A stretch of DNA of 64,000 bases from an uncultured bacterium (GCA_947169285.1 CAMVPB010000001.1:141226-205225), one strand, 5' to 3'. Numbered from the stretch's first letter, positions 48,292 through 56,413 are shown. Notes: a model not told the origin generated them from the sequence alone. Numbers and translations: made by a program.

Positions 48292-49539
48292 ATGCCAAAA
48301 ATAAGAATTGAAGGTAATCATGAATTAAAAGGTGAGGTAACTATTAGTGGTGCAAAAAATAGTGCAGTAGCTTTAATACCTGCAGCTATACTTTCTACTA
48401 GCAGTATCATTTACAATGTTCCTAAAATTACAGATATAGATTATTTAATAAAAATATTAGAACTTTTAAATTGTAAAGTTGAAATGAAAGATGGAAATTT
48501 ATATATAGATTCATCTAAATCAGAAAATCAAGATATACCAGAAGAATTAAGTGTTCAAATGAGAGCATCATATTACTTTATGGGAGCGTTACTTGCAAAA
48601 TTTAAACGTGCTGAAATATGTTACCCTGGAGGGTGTAAAATAGGCAATAGGCCAATAGATCTTCACATAAAAGGATTTGAAGCATTAGGTGCAAAAGTAA
48701 CTCAAATTAAAAGTAAGTTTATAATCGAAGCGGATAATTTGAAGGGTTCTAAAATATATTTGGATTTTCCTAGTGTTGGAGCAACTATAAATATAATGTT
48801 AGCTGCAACTGCTGCAGAAGGTACGACTATAATAGATAATGCAGCCAAAGAACCAGAAATAGTAAATGTTGCATCTTTTTTAATAAATATGGGATGTAAA
48901 ATAATAGGAGCCGGCACTGATAAAATAATAATAGAAGGTGGTAAGAAACTTCATGAAGGTGTAGTAGAGGTATTACCTGATAGAATAGAGGCAGGAACAT
49001 ATTTAATAATAGGTGCATTATTAGGAAATTTAAAAATTAAGAATGTAATAGCAGAGCATATACATGCAGTATTAATTAAATTAAAAGAAGTTGGTGTTAA
49101 ATATGAGATTCAAAAAGATGGAATATTGATACATAAATGTGATAATTTAAAGCCAACAACAATAACAACATTAGGATTTCCTGGCTTTCCAACTGATCTT
49201 CAGCAGCCATTTACAACTTTATTAACACAGGCAGAAGGTAAATCTATAATTAATGAAACAATATATGAGTCAAGATTTAGAAATGCTGAATATTTAAATA
49301 TAATGGGTGCTAATACTAAATTATTATCTTTTGATACCCTTGAAATTAATGGAAAGACGCCTTTAAAAGGAGCAGATGTTTATTCAACGGATTTAAGAGC
49401 AGGTGCATCACTTTTAGTAGCGGGTTTAATTGCAAAAGGAGTAACAACAATTGATAATATTGAACTTATTTTAAGGGGATATGAAGACGTTGTTGAAAAA
49501 CTTCAAAAAATAGGTGCTAAAATTAAACTAATACCATAG
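48292..49539 (+). CDS. murA: UDP-N-acetylglucosamine 1-carboxyvinyltransferase
   Basis: MurA starts peptidoglycan precursor synthesis by adding enolpyruvate to UDP-GlcNAc; the 415 residues have the inside-out alpha-beta barrel pattern. The catalytic and fosfomycin-binding cysteine is in PGGCKIGNRPIDLHI, and SVGATINIMLAA follows. The C-terminus ends ILRGYEDVVEKLQKIGAKIKLIP. Firmicutes commonly have two copies; only one is in this window. The position near spoIIR matches Bacilli. Confidence 0.96.
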   Translation: MPKIRIEGNHELKGEVTISGAKNSAVALIPAAILSTSSIIYNVPKITDIDYLIKILELLNCKVEMKDGNLYIDSSKSENQDIPEELSVQMRASYYFMGALLAKFKRAEICYPGGCKIGNRPIDLHIKGFEALGAKVTQIKSKFIIEADNLKGSKIYLDFPSVGATINIMLAATAAEGTTIIDNAAKEPEIVNVASFLINMGCKIIGAGTDKIIIEGGKKLHEGVVEVLPDRIEAGTYLIIGALLGNLKIKNVIAEHIHAVLIKLKEVGVKYEIQKDGILIHKCDNLKPTTITTLGFPGFPTDLQQPFTTLLTQAEGKSIINETIYESRFRNAEYLNIMGANTKLLSFDTLEINGKTPLKGADVYSTDLRAGASLLVAGLIAKGVTTIDNIELILRGYEDVVEKLQKIGAKIKLIP

Positions 49540-49572
49540 AATTTAACAAGATATGTTTTTTTGGGAGGATAT

Positions 49573-50319
49573 ATGAACAGAAAAACACTTGTTATTTTTT
49601 TTATTGGATTAATATTATCATTTATTATATTTAAATTAGTGTACAAAGAAAAAATTGATTATTTAGCTTTAGGGGATGAATTAGTGCTTGGTTATACACC
49701 ATTTGATACATATAATAAAAGTTATTCAGATTACTTTAGTGATTATTTAAAAAGCAAAAAGAAATTAGGATTTTATATAAATGATTTTAGTAAGTATAAT
49801 TATACTATTAAAAAATTAATTAATGATATGGATAATATTAAAGAAATAAAAATAAATAATAAAAAAATAAATATTAATCAAGCTATATCTTCTTCTGATA
49901 TTATAACTTTATCTTTTGGTCAAAAAGAATTATATGTTTTACTTAGTAAAAACTATAATAATAAATTAAAGAATATTAATGAAATATATAAGTATATTGA
50001 TGAATATTTTAATGATTATATTTTATTGCTTAATAAAATAAGAAAAATAAATTCTAATGAAATATATATAATAGGGTTATATGACCCTTTAATAAATGTT
50101 AATCAAGAAACTATTATTAAATTAAATGAAATATTTAATTATATAAATAATAAATTTAAATTATTAGAAGAAAATAAAAATATATATTATATAGAAATAT
50201 CAAAAGAATTTGATAATAAAAATTATTATATACCAAATATAAAAAATCCTTATCCATCTTTAGAAGGATATAATTATATTTCAAATAAACTAATATATAA
50301 AGTTTCTAAAAAATGTTGA
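49573..50319 (+). CDS. SGNH/GDSL-fold protein lacking catalytic residues
   Basis: This 248-residue protein has an N-terminal signal anchor (about 5-23) and then a segment resembling SGNH hydrolases. Block I is LALGDELVLG, where the catalytic serine of GDSL is glutamate. The block III equivalent is SFGQKEL (normally G-x-N-D) and the block V region is YPSLEGYNYIS (normally D-x-x-H-P). All catalytic residues appear replaced. The fold call rests on these aligned blocks only; the function is unknown, perhaps a non-catalytic wall- or ester-binding protein. The start uses GGGAGGA. Confidence 0.6.
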   Translation: MNRKTLVIFFIGLILSFIIFKLVYKEKIDYLALGDELVLGYTPFDTYNKSYSDYFSDYLKSKKKLGFYINDFSKYNYTIKKLINDMDNIKEIKINNKKININQAISSSDIITLSFGQKELYVLLSKNYNNKLKNINEIYKYIDEYFNDYILLLNKIRKINSNEIYIIGLYDPLINVNQETIIKLNEIFNYINNKFKLLEENKNIYYIEISKEFDNKNYYIPNIKNPYPSLEGYNYISNKLIYKVSKKC

Positions 50320-50353
50320 TTTTTAAATAATTTTTGTTATAATACTTATTGAA

Positions 50354-50396
50354 GAAATTTCTATAGTTATTTATTAACTATGGCGAGGAGGGATTA
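50354..50396 (+). promoter_or_regulatory. Possible structured leader of rpmE
   Basis: A short hairpin CTATAGTTA / TAACTATGG lies right before the AGGAGGG ribosome site of rpmE, downstream of a TATAAT. Autoregulation of L31 through its own leader is known in some bacteria, but the stem here is only nine bases and A-T rich. Confidence 0.3.
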
Positions 50397-50593
50397 TGAA
50401 AAAGGGAATACATCCAGAATTAAAAGAATGCAAAGTTAAATGTGCATGTGGTAATGAATTTACTGTTAAATCAACTAAAGAATTAATTCAACTTGAGACA
50501 TGTAATAAATGTCACTCATTTTATACAGGTAAATATAAAACTGCTAAAACAGGTAACGTTCAAAAATTCAAAGAAAAATATGGAATTAAATAG
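50396..50593 (+). CDS. rpmE: Ribosomal protein bL31 (zinc type)
   Basis: The 65-residue L31 is a 50S protein at the subunit bridge. It has KKGIHPELKECKVKCACGNEFTVKS and TCNKCHSFYTGKYK, with cysteines that match the zinc-binding form, as opposed to the zinc-free form made under starvation. Strong ribosome site GAGGAGGG. A terminator follows. Confidence 0.96.
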   Translation: MKKGIHPELKECKVKCACGNEFTVKSTKELIQLETCNKCHSFYTGKYKTAKTGNVQKFKEKYGIK

Positions 50594-50622
50594 TAAACTT
50601 TACATAAGTTTGCTTTTTTTTA
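50592..50622 (+). terminator. Terminator after rpmE
   Basis: AGTAAACTT and AAGTTTGCT pair (one G-U pair) around a five-base loop and are followed by TTTTTTT. Confidence 0.75.
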
Positions 50623-50657
50623 TAAAAAAATTGTTATAATATAAAATAGGTGATTGT

Positions 50658-51089
50658 ATGAGAATAATTATAGGTAATGATCATAATGGGTATGAATTAA
50701 AGAAAGAACTTGTTAGATATTTAAAGAATAATCGATATTATCTTGAAGATGTAGGTTGTGATAGTATTGATTCAGTTGATTATCCTTTAATAGCAAAGAA
50801 AGCATGTGAAGAAGTATTAAGAGATGATGATAATTTAGGAATACTTATTTGTGGCACAGGAATTGGTATGTCAATCGCCGCTAACAAAATAAAAGGAATT
50901 AGATGTGCAAAAGTATCAACAGAAGAAGAAGCTGCATTATCAAAACTTCATAACAATGCTAATGTAATGGCTATTTCAGGAAGAATAGACAAATCTTTAG
51001 CAATTAAGTTTGTAGATAAATTTATTAACACATCTTTTTCAAATGAAGAAAGGCATGTTAGAAGAAATAATCAAATCGACAATTTATAG
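50658..51089 (+). CDS. rpiB: Ribose-5-phosphate isomerase B
   Basis: RpiB interconverts ribose 5-phosphate and ribulose 5-phosphate in the pentose phosphate pathway. The 143 residues have GNDHNGYELKKELV, DYPLIAKKACEEV, CGTGIGMSIAANKIKGIRCA and the histidine-bearing SKLHNNANVMAISGR. In B. subtilis ywlF (rpiB) also lies near spoIIR and prmC. It could alternatively act on allose or galactose 6-phosphate, but the single-domain form and its neighbours favour ribose. Confidence 0.92.
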   Translation: MRIIIGNDHNGYELKKELVRYLKNNRYYLEDVGCDSIDSVDYPLIAKKACEEVLRDDDNLGILICGTGIGMSIAANKIKGIRCAKVSTEEEAALSKLHNNANVMAISGRIDKSLAIKFVDKFINTSFSNEERHVRRNNQIDNL

Positions 51090-51116
51090 TAATATTTTTA
51101 AGTTTTATTTAATATA

Positions 51117-52040
51117 ATGCATAATATGAAATATATATTATGCATTTTACTTTTAATAATACCATTGTATTCGTTAATTGTTCCACATAATAACAATAAT
51201 TTTTATTATGAAAAAATAGAATACGTTAATAAAATAAAAGAAGAACCAGTTGTTAAATTATTAGATTCAAATAAAATTATAAATCTATCAATTGAAGATT
51301 ATATAATAGGAGTTGTATCTTGTGAAATGCCAGCTTCTTATGAACTAGAAGCTTTAAAAGCACAAGCCATTGCTTCAAGAACTTATGCTTTAGAAAAGAT
51401 GAATATAAATAATTTATACGATTTAGAAAACTCTACAAATAATCAATGTTATCATAATAATGAAATATTAAAAAATAAATGGGGTAATAATTATGAAAAA
51501 TATTATAAAAAAATAACTAAAGCGGTAAATGAAACAAAAGGTTATTATATGACTTATAATGGAAAAATAATAAAAGCATTTTATTTTTCAACTTCAAATG
51601 GTTATACAGAAGATGTAAAAAATGTATTTGGAAGTAATCTTGAATATTTATCATCCGTTGAATCTTCTTGGGACAAAAATAATAAAAATTTCGAAAAAAC
51701 TGTAAGTTTTAATGAAATAGATTTTATAAACAAATTAAAATTAAGTGATATAAAAGTTAATAAAATTGAAATATTAAATAGGACTAAAAGTAATAGAGTA
51801 AATGAAATAATGATAAATAATACTATATTTAAAGGTACAACATTTAGAAAATTACTTAGTATTAGATCAACAGATTTTGATATAGAAAAAAAAGATAACA
51901 TAATATATATTAAAACAAGAGGATATGGTCATGGAGTAGGTCTTAGTCAATATGGGGCAAATGAAATGGCTAAGCTCGGTTATGACTATGATGAAATATT
52001 AAAATATTATTATAAAAATATTGATATTAATAATGTATAA
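51117..52040 (+). CDS. spoIID: Stage II sporulation protein D
   Basis: SpoIID is a lytic transglycosylase that thins peptidoglycan during engulfment. The 307 residues have an N-terminal anchor (about 5-20) and the family regions EDYIIGVVSCEMPASYELEALKAQAIASRTYAL, with the catalytic glutamate in CEMP, and TRGYGHGVGLSQYGANEMAKLG at the end. No ribosome site is seen before either ATG (51117 or 51126), and TATAAT stands immediately upstream of the first, so transcription could begin almost at the start codon. It is followed by spoIIQ and spoIIID, the usual set. Confidence 0.92.
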   Translation: MHNMKYILCILLLIIPLYSLIVPHNNNNFYYEKIEYVNKIKEEPVVKLLDSNKIINLSIEDYIIGVVSCEMPASYELEALKAQAIASRTYALEKMNINNLYDLENSTNNQCYHNNEILKNKWGNNYEKYYKKITKAVNETKGYYMTYNGKIIKAFYFSTSNGYTEDVKNVFGSNLEYLSSVESSWDKNNKNFEKTVSFNEIDFINKLKLSDIKVNKIEILNRTKSNRVNEIMINNTIFKGTTFRKLLSIRSTDFDIEKKDNIIYIKTRGYGHGVGLSQYGANEMAKLGYDYDEILKYYYKNIDINNV

Positions 52041-52055
52041 ATTAAAAAAAATGGT

Positions 52056-52079
52056 TCACACTCTATAATAGGAGTGTGA
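52056..52079 (+). promoter_or_regulatory. Hairpin covering the spoIIQ ribosome site
   Basis: TCACACTC (52056-52063) pairs perfectly with GAGTGTGA (52072-52079), and the GGAG ribosome site lies in the right arm, about three bases before the ATG at 52082. If transcribed, the messenger could hide its own ribosome site. Confidence 0.5.
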
Positions 52080-52081
52080 TT

Positions 52082-52705
52082 ATGAATAAAGCAAAGAGAT
52101 TAATAATACCTACTGTCTATGCAATTTCGCTTTTACTTATTATTGGAAGTGTATTTATGTTAGTTGAAGGAATAAGCAATTATTTTAATGAAACAATTAA
52201 CTATGACCATTCAGTTAAAAATGTATTTGAAAAAACAATTCCTGTTCAAACAACTAAAAATCTAATAATAAGGCCATATTTATCAGAAAATGTTAATATC
52301 GGAAAATATTTTTATGATTATGAAGGTGAAAAAGAAAACCAAGAAAAAGCATTAGTTTATTATGAGAATACATACATGCAAAATTCTGGTGTGGACTATA
52401 TAAGCAACAGTATATTTGATGTAGTGTCTATCTTAGATGGTGAAGTAATATCAGTTGAAAGCGATAATACTTTAGGAAATATAGTTCAAATAAAACATGA
52501 TAAAGATCTAATAAGTATTTATCAAGGAATAGACGAAGTAGCGGTAAAAAAAGGTGATAGTATAAATCAAGGACAAATTTTAGGAGTAAGTGGCACTTCA
52601 AAAATAAATCCTGAATATAATTCTTCTCTACATTTTGAAGTTTACCATAAAGGTGAAATAATAGATCCAGAAAATCTTTATACTTTAAGCATAGAAGACT
52701 TTTAA
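52082..52705 (+). CDS. spoIIQ: SpoIIQ-like M23/LytM-domain protein
   Basis: SpoIIQ in the forespore membrane binds SpoIIIAH and holds the engulfing membranes together. The 207 residues have one membrane helix (about 10-28) and a LytM domain from about 95. The fold is recognised by GNIVQIKH, KKGDSINQGQILGVSGTS and LHFEVYHKGEIIDPENL. The zinc residues are degraded: H-x-G-x-D is NSGVD, and the HxH pair is SLH. That matches the inactive B. subtilis SpoIIQ rather than active enzymes. Position between spoIID and spoIIID supports the name. Confidence 0.88.
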   Translation: MNKAKRLIIPTVYAISLLLIIGSVFMLVEGISNYFNETINYDHSVKNVFEKTIPVQTTKNLIIRPYLSENVNIGKYFYDYEGEKENQEKALVYYENTYMQNSGVDYISNSIFDVVSILDGEVISVESDNTLGNIVQIKHDKDLISIYQGIDEVAVKKGDSINQGQILGVSGTSKINPEYNSSLHFEVYHKGEIIDPENLYTLSIEDF

Positions 52706-52720
52706 CAAAAGTCTTTTTTC
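52693..52720 (+). terminator. Terminator after spoIIQ
   Basis: AAGACTTTT / AAAAGTCTT with a three-base loop, followed by TTTT, overlaps the last codons of spoIIQ. Confidence 0.75.
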
Positions 52721-52756
52721 ATATTTTTTAAAAACTTTTATATATTTTAATAGGGG

Positions 52757-53020
52757 TTGATAAAGATAAAAAAGAGCATTGTTGATAGAATAAAATATGA
52801 AACAGAATATATATTGAAAACAAATGAAACAATAAGAGAAGTCGCTAAAAAGTTTAAAGTAAGTAAAAGTACAGTCCATAAAGATTTACACGAAAGATTG
52901 AAAGATATAAATAGTAAAATATATAATGATGTTAAGGAATTAATGAAAAAGCATATAGAAATTAGGCATATAAACGGTGGAGAAGCCACTAAAAACAAGT
53001 ATAAAGTCACCGAGAAGTAG
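52757..53020 (+). CDS. spoIIID: Mother-cell transcription factor SpoIIID
   Basis: SpoIIID turns sigma-E genes on or off in the mother cell. The 87 residues carry the DNA-binding helix-turn-helix ETIREVAKKFKVSKSTVHKDLHERL, then EIRHINGGEATKNKYK, both nearly identical to the family. The gene lies in the same place as in B. subtilis (spoIID-spoIIQ-spoIIID). The start is odd: the track's TTG is only a base or so after AGGGG, and no ATG or GTG occurs before the conserved part. Confidence 0.93.
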   Translation: MIKIKKSIVDRIKYETEYILKTNETIREVAKKFKVSKSTVHKDLHERLKDINSKIYNDVKELMKKHIEIRHINGGEATKNKYKVTEK

Positions 53021-53027
53021 ACTTTTT
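53003..53027 (+). terminator. Terminator overlapping the spoIIID end
   Basis: AAAGTC and GACTTT pair around an 11-base loop and run into TTTTTG. The left arm is inside the last codons of spoIIID and separates it from agrA. Confidence 0.55.
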
Positions 53028-53086
53028 GTTTATTTTTATAACTAACTATTAAATATTATGATATTATTTCTAGTGGGTGTTTTTTT

Positions 53087-53794
53087 ATGATAAATTTTAT
53101 AATAGTAGAAGATAATAATGCACATAGAAAAAGTACTGAAAAAGTAATATTAAAATATATGATGAAAAACAAATATGAATTTGAAATTTTTTCGTATGAC
53201 AAAGAAACAGAAGAACTACTAAACTATATAAAAAACAATGATAAAAATAATATATACATATTAGATTTTGAACTTCCAAATACAAATGCTATAGATTTAG
53301 CTAGAGAAATAAGAAAAAATGATTGGAGAAGTCCAATTATTATTTTAACAGCACATGGAGGTATGGCATTTGAATCATTTAAACAAAGACTACAAATATT
53401 AGATTTTATATCTAAGCAGTATAAAGCAGAAGAAAGTTTGATTGAATCTTTTGATATATGTTTAAAACAATTTAATTTAGCAAAATCATTAAAATTAAAT
53501 TATAATTATACTGATTATAATATTCCTTTTGATAAAATATTGTATATTTATAGAGATACTGTAGAAAGAAAATCGGTAATAGTAACAGAAAACTCTGAAT
53601 ATATGATAAGAATTAATATGAAAGATATAAAAGAATTATTACCTAAAACATTTAAATATTCACATAAAGCCTGTATAGTAAATATTAATAAAGTTGAAGC
53701 ATTTGATTGGAAGAACTATGAAATATATTTTTCAAATGGTAGTAAAACAAATTTATTATCAAGAACACACAAGAAGGAGTTAGCAGAAAAATGA
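53087..53794 (+). CDS. AgrA-like LytTR response regulator
   Basis: The 235-residue protein combines a receiver domain (about 1-120) with a LytTR DNA-binding domain (about 145-230). The receiver has the paired acidic residues (IVEDN), the phosphorylation aspartate in YILDFELP and a lysine near residue 105. The DNA-binding part includes KILYIYRDTVERKSVIV and FKYSHKACIVNINKVEAF. LytTR regulators bind paired direct repeats and serve agr-type signalling. The stop overlaps the agrC start by four bases (ATGA). Confidence 0.88.
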   Translation: MINFIIVEDNNAHRKSTEKVILKYMMKNKYEFEIFSYDKETEELLNYIKNNDKNNIYILDFELPNTNAIDLAREIRKNDWRSPIIILTAHGGMAFESFKQRLQILDFISKQYKAEESLIESFDICLKQFNLAKSLKLNYNYTDYNIPFDKILYIYRDTVERKSVIVTENSEYMIRINMKDIKELLPKTFKYSHKACIVNINKVEAFDWKNYEIYFSNGSKTNLLSRTHKKELAEK

Positions 53795-55089
53795 AAATAT
53801 ATGAAATAATACTATGTATATTAGGAATAACTTTTTGTATCTATACGTATATAAAAAGTTATTCTTTAATTTTTGAAAATAAAATACAAAAAATTGATTA
53901 TAAAATGGAGATTATACTATTTTTAGTGATTATAGCTGCATATTACAATACTTTTTATAATTATGGGTATTCTAAGATAATAATTAGCTTTCTAGAAATA
54001 TTTGCAGTTTTAAGAATAACACATCAAGAAAATATAAAAGCAACATTTTTGAAAACGTTAATTCTATATTTGTTAGAATGTATTATAGAAATTGTTATTG
54101 GAGGATTTGTATTCTATATGTTTTTTAATAGTGTACAATCTTTTGATCAAAATATAATATTTAAAGTTTTATTTTCTTTACTGATAATGTTATTAGTTTT
54201 GTTAGTCGCAAATTTAAATAAATCTTCAAAAATAATTAGAAAACTATATAATTTTATGTCTAAGATTTTTAATGTGACAATGATAATTGTAATGTTATTA
54301 ATTTCAATTTCTATATTGGCATATTGTTTAATAATTTCAACAAGTATATATAGTTATACAGTTACTGCCGTAATGATAATAATCTTATTTGTATTAATAG
54401 TGATATCTATCATTCAAAGTATAAAAACTAAAATAGCCACTGATAAAGAAGAAGTATTGTTAGAGTTCATGAAAGAATATGAAATGATTATTGATAAAGA
54501 AAGAATTGATAGGCATGAGATGGTTAATAATTTACTGGTTTTAAAAAGTATTAAAAATAAAAATACTAAACAGTATGACAAAATACTAGATGATATTTTA
54601 TTAACGTATCAAAGTAATAAATCTTCTAAGGGACTATATGAACTTCCTTCGGGTTTAAAAGGACTTTTTTATTACAAAATCTATGATATGAAAAACAGAA
54701 ATGTTGAGGTTTTTATTAATGTTTCTAATAAAATATTAAAAGATTTAGATAATTTAGATTCTAAAATATTAACTAAAGTGTGCAAAATATTAGGTATACT
54801 TTTAGATAATGCAAAAGATGCAGCTTGTGAATCTAAAGATAAACTAGTTGTTATAGATTTATATAAAGAGGAAGAAAGCATTATTATTTATATTGAAAAT
54901 ACTATGAGTGATAATTTTAATATAAACATTAATAGAATGAAAGTAAAAGGGTTTAGTACAAAAGGTCAAAATAGAGGATATGGATTATATATTGTTGATA
55001 AATTATTAGGTGAGTCAAATAAGATATTGTTAAATCAAAGCATTAAAGATAGTAAGTTTATATCTATTATGACAATAAAAAATAATTAG
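53791..55089 (+). CDS. AgrC-like histidine kinase
   Basis: This 432-residue sensor kinase senses the cyclic peptide. Six to seven membrane segments fill residues 1-210; a helix then leads to a HisKA_7TM/GHKL-type kinase with RHEMVNNLLVLKS around residue 245, the likely phosphoaccepting histidine. The ATPase part has the N box (GILLDNAKDAACES) and G box (STKGQNRGYGLYIV). The overlap with agrA shows a two-gene operon in the order agrA-agrC, opposite to staphylococcal agrBDCA. It ends at a shared terminator with agrD. Confidence 0.9.
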   Translation: MKIYEIILCILGITFCIYTYIKSYSLIFENKIQKIDYKMEIILFLVIIAAYYNTFYNYGYSKIIISFLEIFAVLRITHQENIKATFLKTLILYLLECIIEIVIGGFVFYMFFNSVQSFDQNIIFKVLFSLLIMLLVLLVANLNKSSKIIRKLYNFMSKIFNVTMIIVMLLISISILAYCLIISTSIYSYTVTAVMIIILFVLIVISIIQSIKTKIATDKEEVLLEFMKEYEMIIDKERIDRHEMVNNLLVLKSIKNKNTKQYDKILDDILLTYQSNKSSKGLYELPSGLKGLFYYKIYDMKNRNVEVFINVSNKILKDLDNLDSKILTKVCKILGILLDNAKDAACESKDKLVVIDLYKEEESIIIYIENTMSDNFNININRMKVKGFSTKGQNRGYGLYIVDKLLGESNKILLNQSIKDSKFISIMTIKNN

Positions 55090-55109
55090 GTTTTTAATTC
55101 CTAATTATT
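55081..55109. terminator. Bidirectional terminator between agrC and agrD
   Basis: AATAATTAGG and CCTAATTATT form a ten-base stem around a nine-base loop, with A and T runs on either side. Two convergent transcripts, agrAC from the left and agrBD from the right, end here. Confidence 0.8.
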
Positions 55110-55119
55110 TTTTTGTTTA

Positions 55120-55218
55120 TTATAATAAACTTTCAGGAATTTCTTCTTCATCAAACCAGAAAAAGAAACATGCTCCAGTAGCTGTTTTAGCTATAAATTC
55201 ACCTAATAATGCTAACAT
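55120..55218 (-). CDS. AgrD-like autoinducing peptide precursor (not in ORF track)
   Basis: This 32-residue minus-strand ORF is preceded by a strong AAAGGAGG. It reads MLALLGEFIAKTATGACFFFWFDEEEIPESLL. This has the AgrD layout: an amphipathic leader with A-K-T-A-T-G-A, one cysteine, an aromatic stretch, and the acidic tail D-E-E-E-I-P seen in staphylococcal AgrD. AgrB would cut after the ring region and form a thiolactone from the cysteine; the ring likely has five or six residues (C-F-F-F-W or C-F-F-F-W-F). It lies about 33 bases downstream of agrB, so agrB-agrD is one transcript. Confidence 0.9.
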   Translation of the reverse strand: MLALLGEFIAKTATGACFFFWFDEEEIPESLL

Positions 55219-55251
55219 CTTAATACCTCCTTTTATTCTTATTTAAAATAT

Positions 55252-55860
55252 TTATGCTGGAAGTGGCTTCTTATAATTTTTATAATTAGCATATTTCAGC
55301 TTAAATATTTTATAACTTAAAGGGTTTATCATGAAGCATTCTAAGATTAGTGAAAAGAATATGGAATTTTGTATTAAAACATTTTTTGTTAATATTGAAT
55401 AAATCGTTAATCCAATTGCTATTAAAGTACACAATATTTTATATAAAATTCTCCTTTTTTTTCTAATTAATGGTCTTTTTTCTGTATCAGCAGGAGCATA
55501 TATAATTATAAGAACAATTGATAATATTGATATTATTAATCTTACGTAAAAATTAATTATAAGTAGTTTAACTAAATAAGGCAAAAGCAAAAATGTTAAT
55601 AGAGACCCAATCCAGCATTGCCAAGTTTTCTTGGCGTGTAATCCAAATCCAAATAGTCTTAATAATCCATAAAACAATAATATAAGTAAAAGCTCTTTTA
55701 TTAGATTTAATATAATTGATAATGTTATAATTACGATTGTTTTTGTAATATTTATATATAAAGTTGATAATCCATATTTTATTTCAGCTAGTTTTGTTTC
55801 ATCAAAATTATTTTTTCTTTTAATTGAATTCATTGCTTTATCTATTATTAAATCCTTCAT
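55252..55860 (-). CDS. AgrB-like accessory peptidase
   Basis: AgrB cleaves the AgrD C-terminus and forms the ring. The 202 residues have six membrane segments and the catalytic His/Cys pair (LHAKKTWQCW, with the cysteine seven residues after the histidine as in Staphylococcus aureus). The family region YAPADTEKRPLIRKKRR is conserved. The ribosome site is AGGAAG. It is transcribed away from cspA. Confidence 0.93.
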   Translation of the reverse strand: MKDLIIDKAMNSIKRKNNFDETKLAEIKYGLSTLYINITKTIVIITLSIILNLIKELLLILLFYGLLRLFGFGLHAKKTWQCWIGSLLTFLLLPYLVKLLIINFYVRLIISILSIVLIIIYAPADTEKRPLIRKKRRILYKILCTLIAIGLTIYSILTKNVLIQNSIFFSLILECFMINPLSYKIFKLKYANYKNYKKPLPA

Positions 55861-56107
55861 ATTCTTACTTCCTACGATTTAAGTTTAACAAGTTTTATTA
55901 TTTAAAAAATAACCGCTAAATATTCAATTAACTTTAATGTTTTAATTATTAATTATTAAAATTATTTGAACCAACTTTTTCACTTTAATCAAGTAAACTA
56001 TAAATTAAAACATATTTTTAGTTAATAATAAAGATATTGTTTACAATTAAAATACTCGCCATAAAATTCATGGGAGTGAAAGCAGTAAAGGAAGGGAAGG
56101 TGTTAAT
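55861..56107. promoter_or_regulatory. Divergent agrB/cspA control region
   Basis: This gap holds two start regions. For cspA, TTTACA and TAAAAT (56040-56067) are separated by 16 bases, leading to a leader of about 40 bases with AAGGAAGGGAAGGTG. For agrBD (minus strand), GTT-bearing segments AAAGTTAAT and GCGGTTATT lie about 19-20 bases apart, similar in form to LytTR paired repeats, but the spacing is not the usual 21 and I give this only as a possibility. No other structure is evident. Confidence 0.45.
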
Positions 56108-56329
56108 TTGAGTAAAGGTCGCGTTAAGTGGTTTAACAATGAAAAGGGTTATGGATTTATTGAATCAGATGAATTAGAAAACCAAGATATTTTTGTTCAT
56201 TACTCAGCAATTGACTGTGAGGGTTATAAAACTCTTAAGGAAGGCGATATTGTTGAATTCAGTTTGATAACAACCGCGAAAGGTCATCAAGCAATAAATG
56301 TAAAAGAAGTAAAATTAACAACCGTTTAA
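56108..56329 (+). CDS. Cold-shock-domain RNA-binding protein
   Basis: This 73-residue single OB-fold protein has the RNP1-like KGYGFIE and RNP2-like DIFVHYSAI, as in CspB. Such proteins open RNA structures and aid growth in the cold. It begins with TTG after the good ribosome site GGAAGGTG; no better start exists. A terminator follows the stop closely. Confidence 0.93.
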   Translation: MSKGRVKWFNNEKGYGFIESDELENQDIFVHYSAIDCEGYKTLKEGDIVEFSLITTAKGHQAINVKEVKLTTV

Positions 56330-56354
56330 GCACACTGCAGTATTGTGTGTTTTT
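56329..56354 (+). terminator. Terminator after cspA
   Basis: CACAC and GTGTG form the outer stem with the palindromic ACTGCAGT inside, followed by TTTTT. Confidence 0.65.
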
Positions 56355-56413
56355 CTTTATATTAATGTAGTAATACTTTTTTATTTGTGATAAAATATTA
56401 TTAGGAGGATAAT

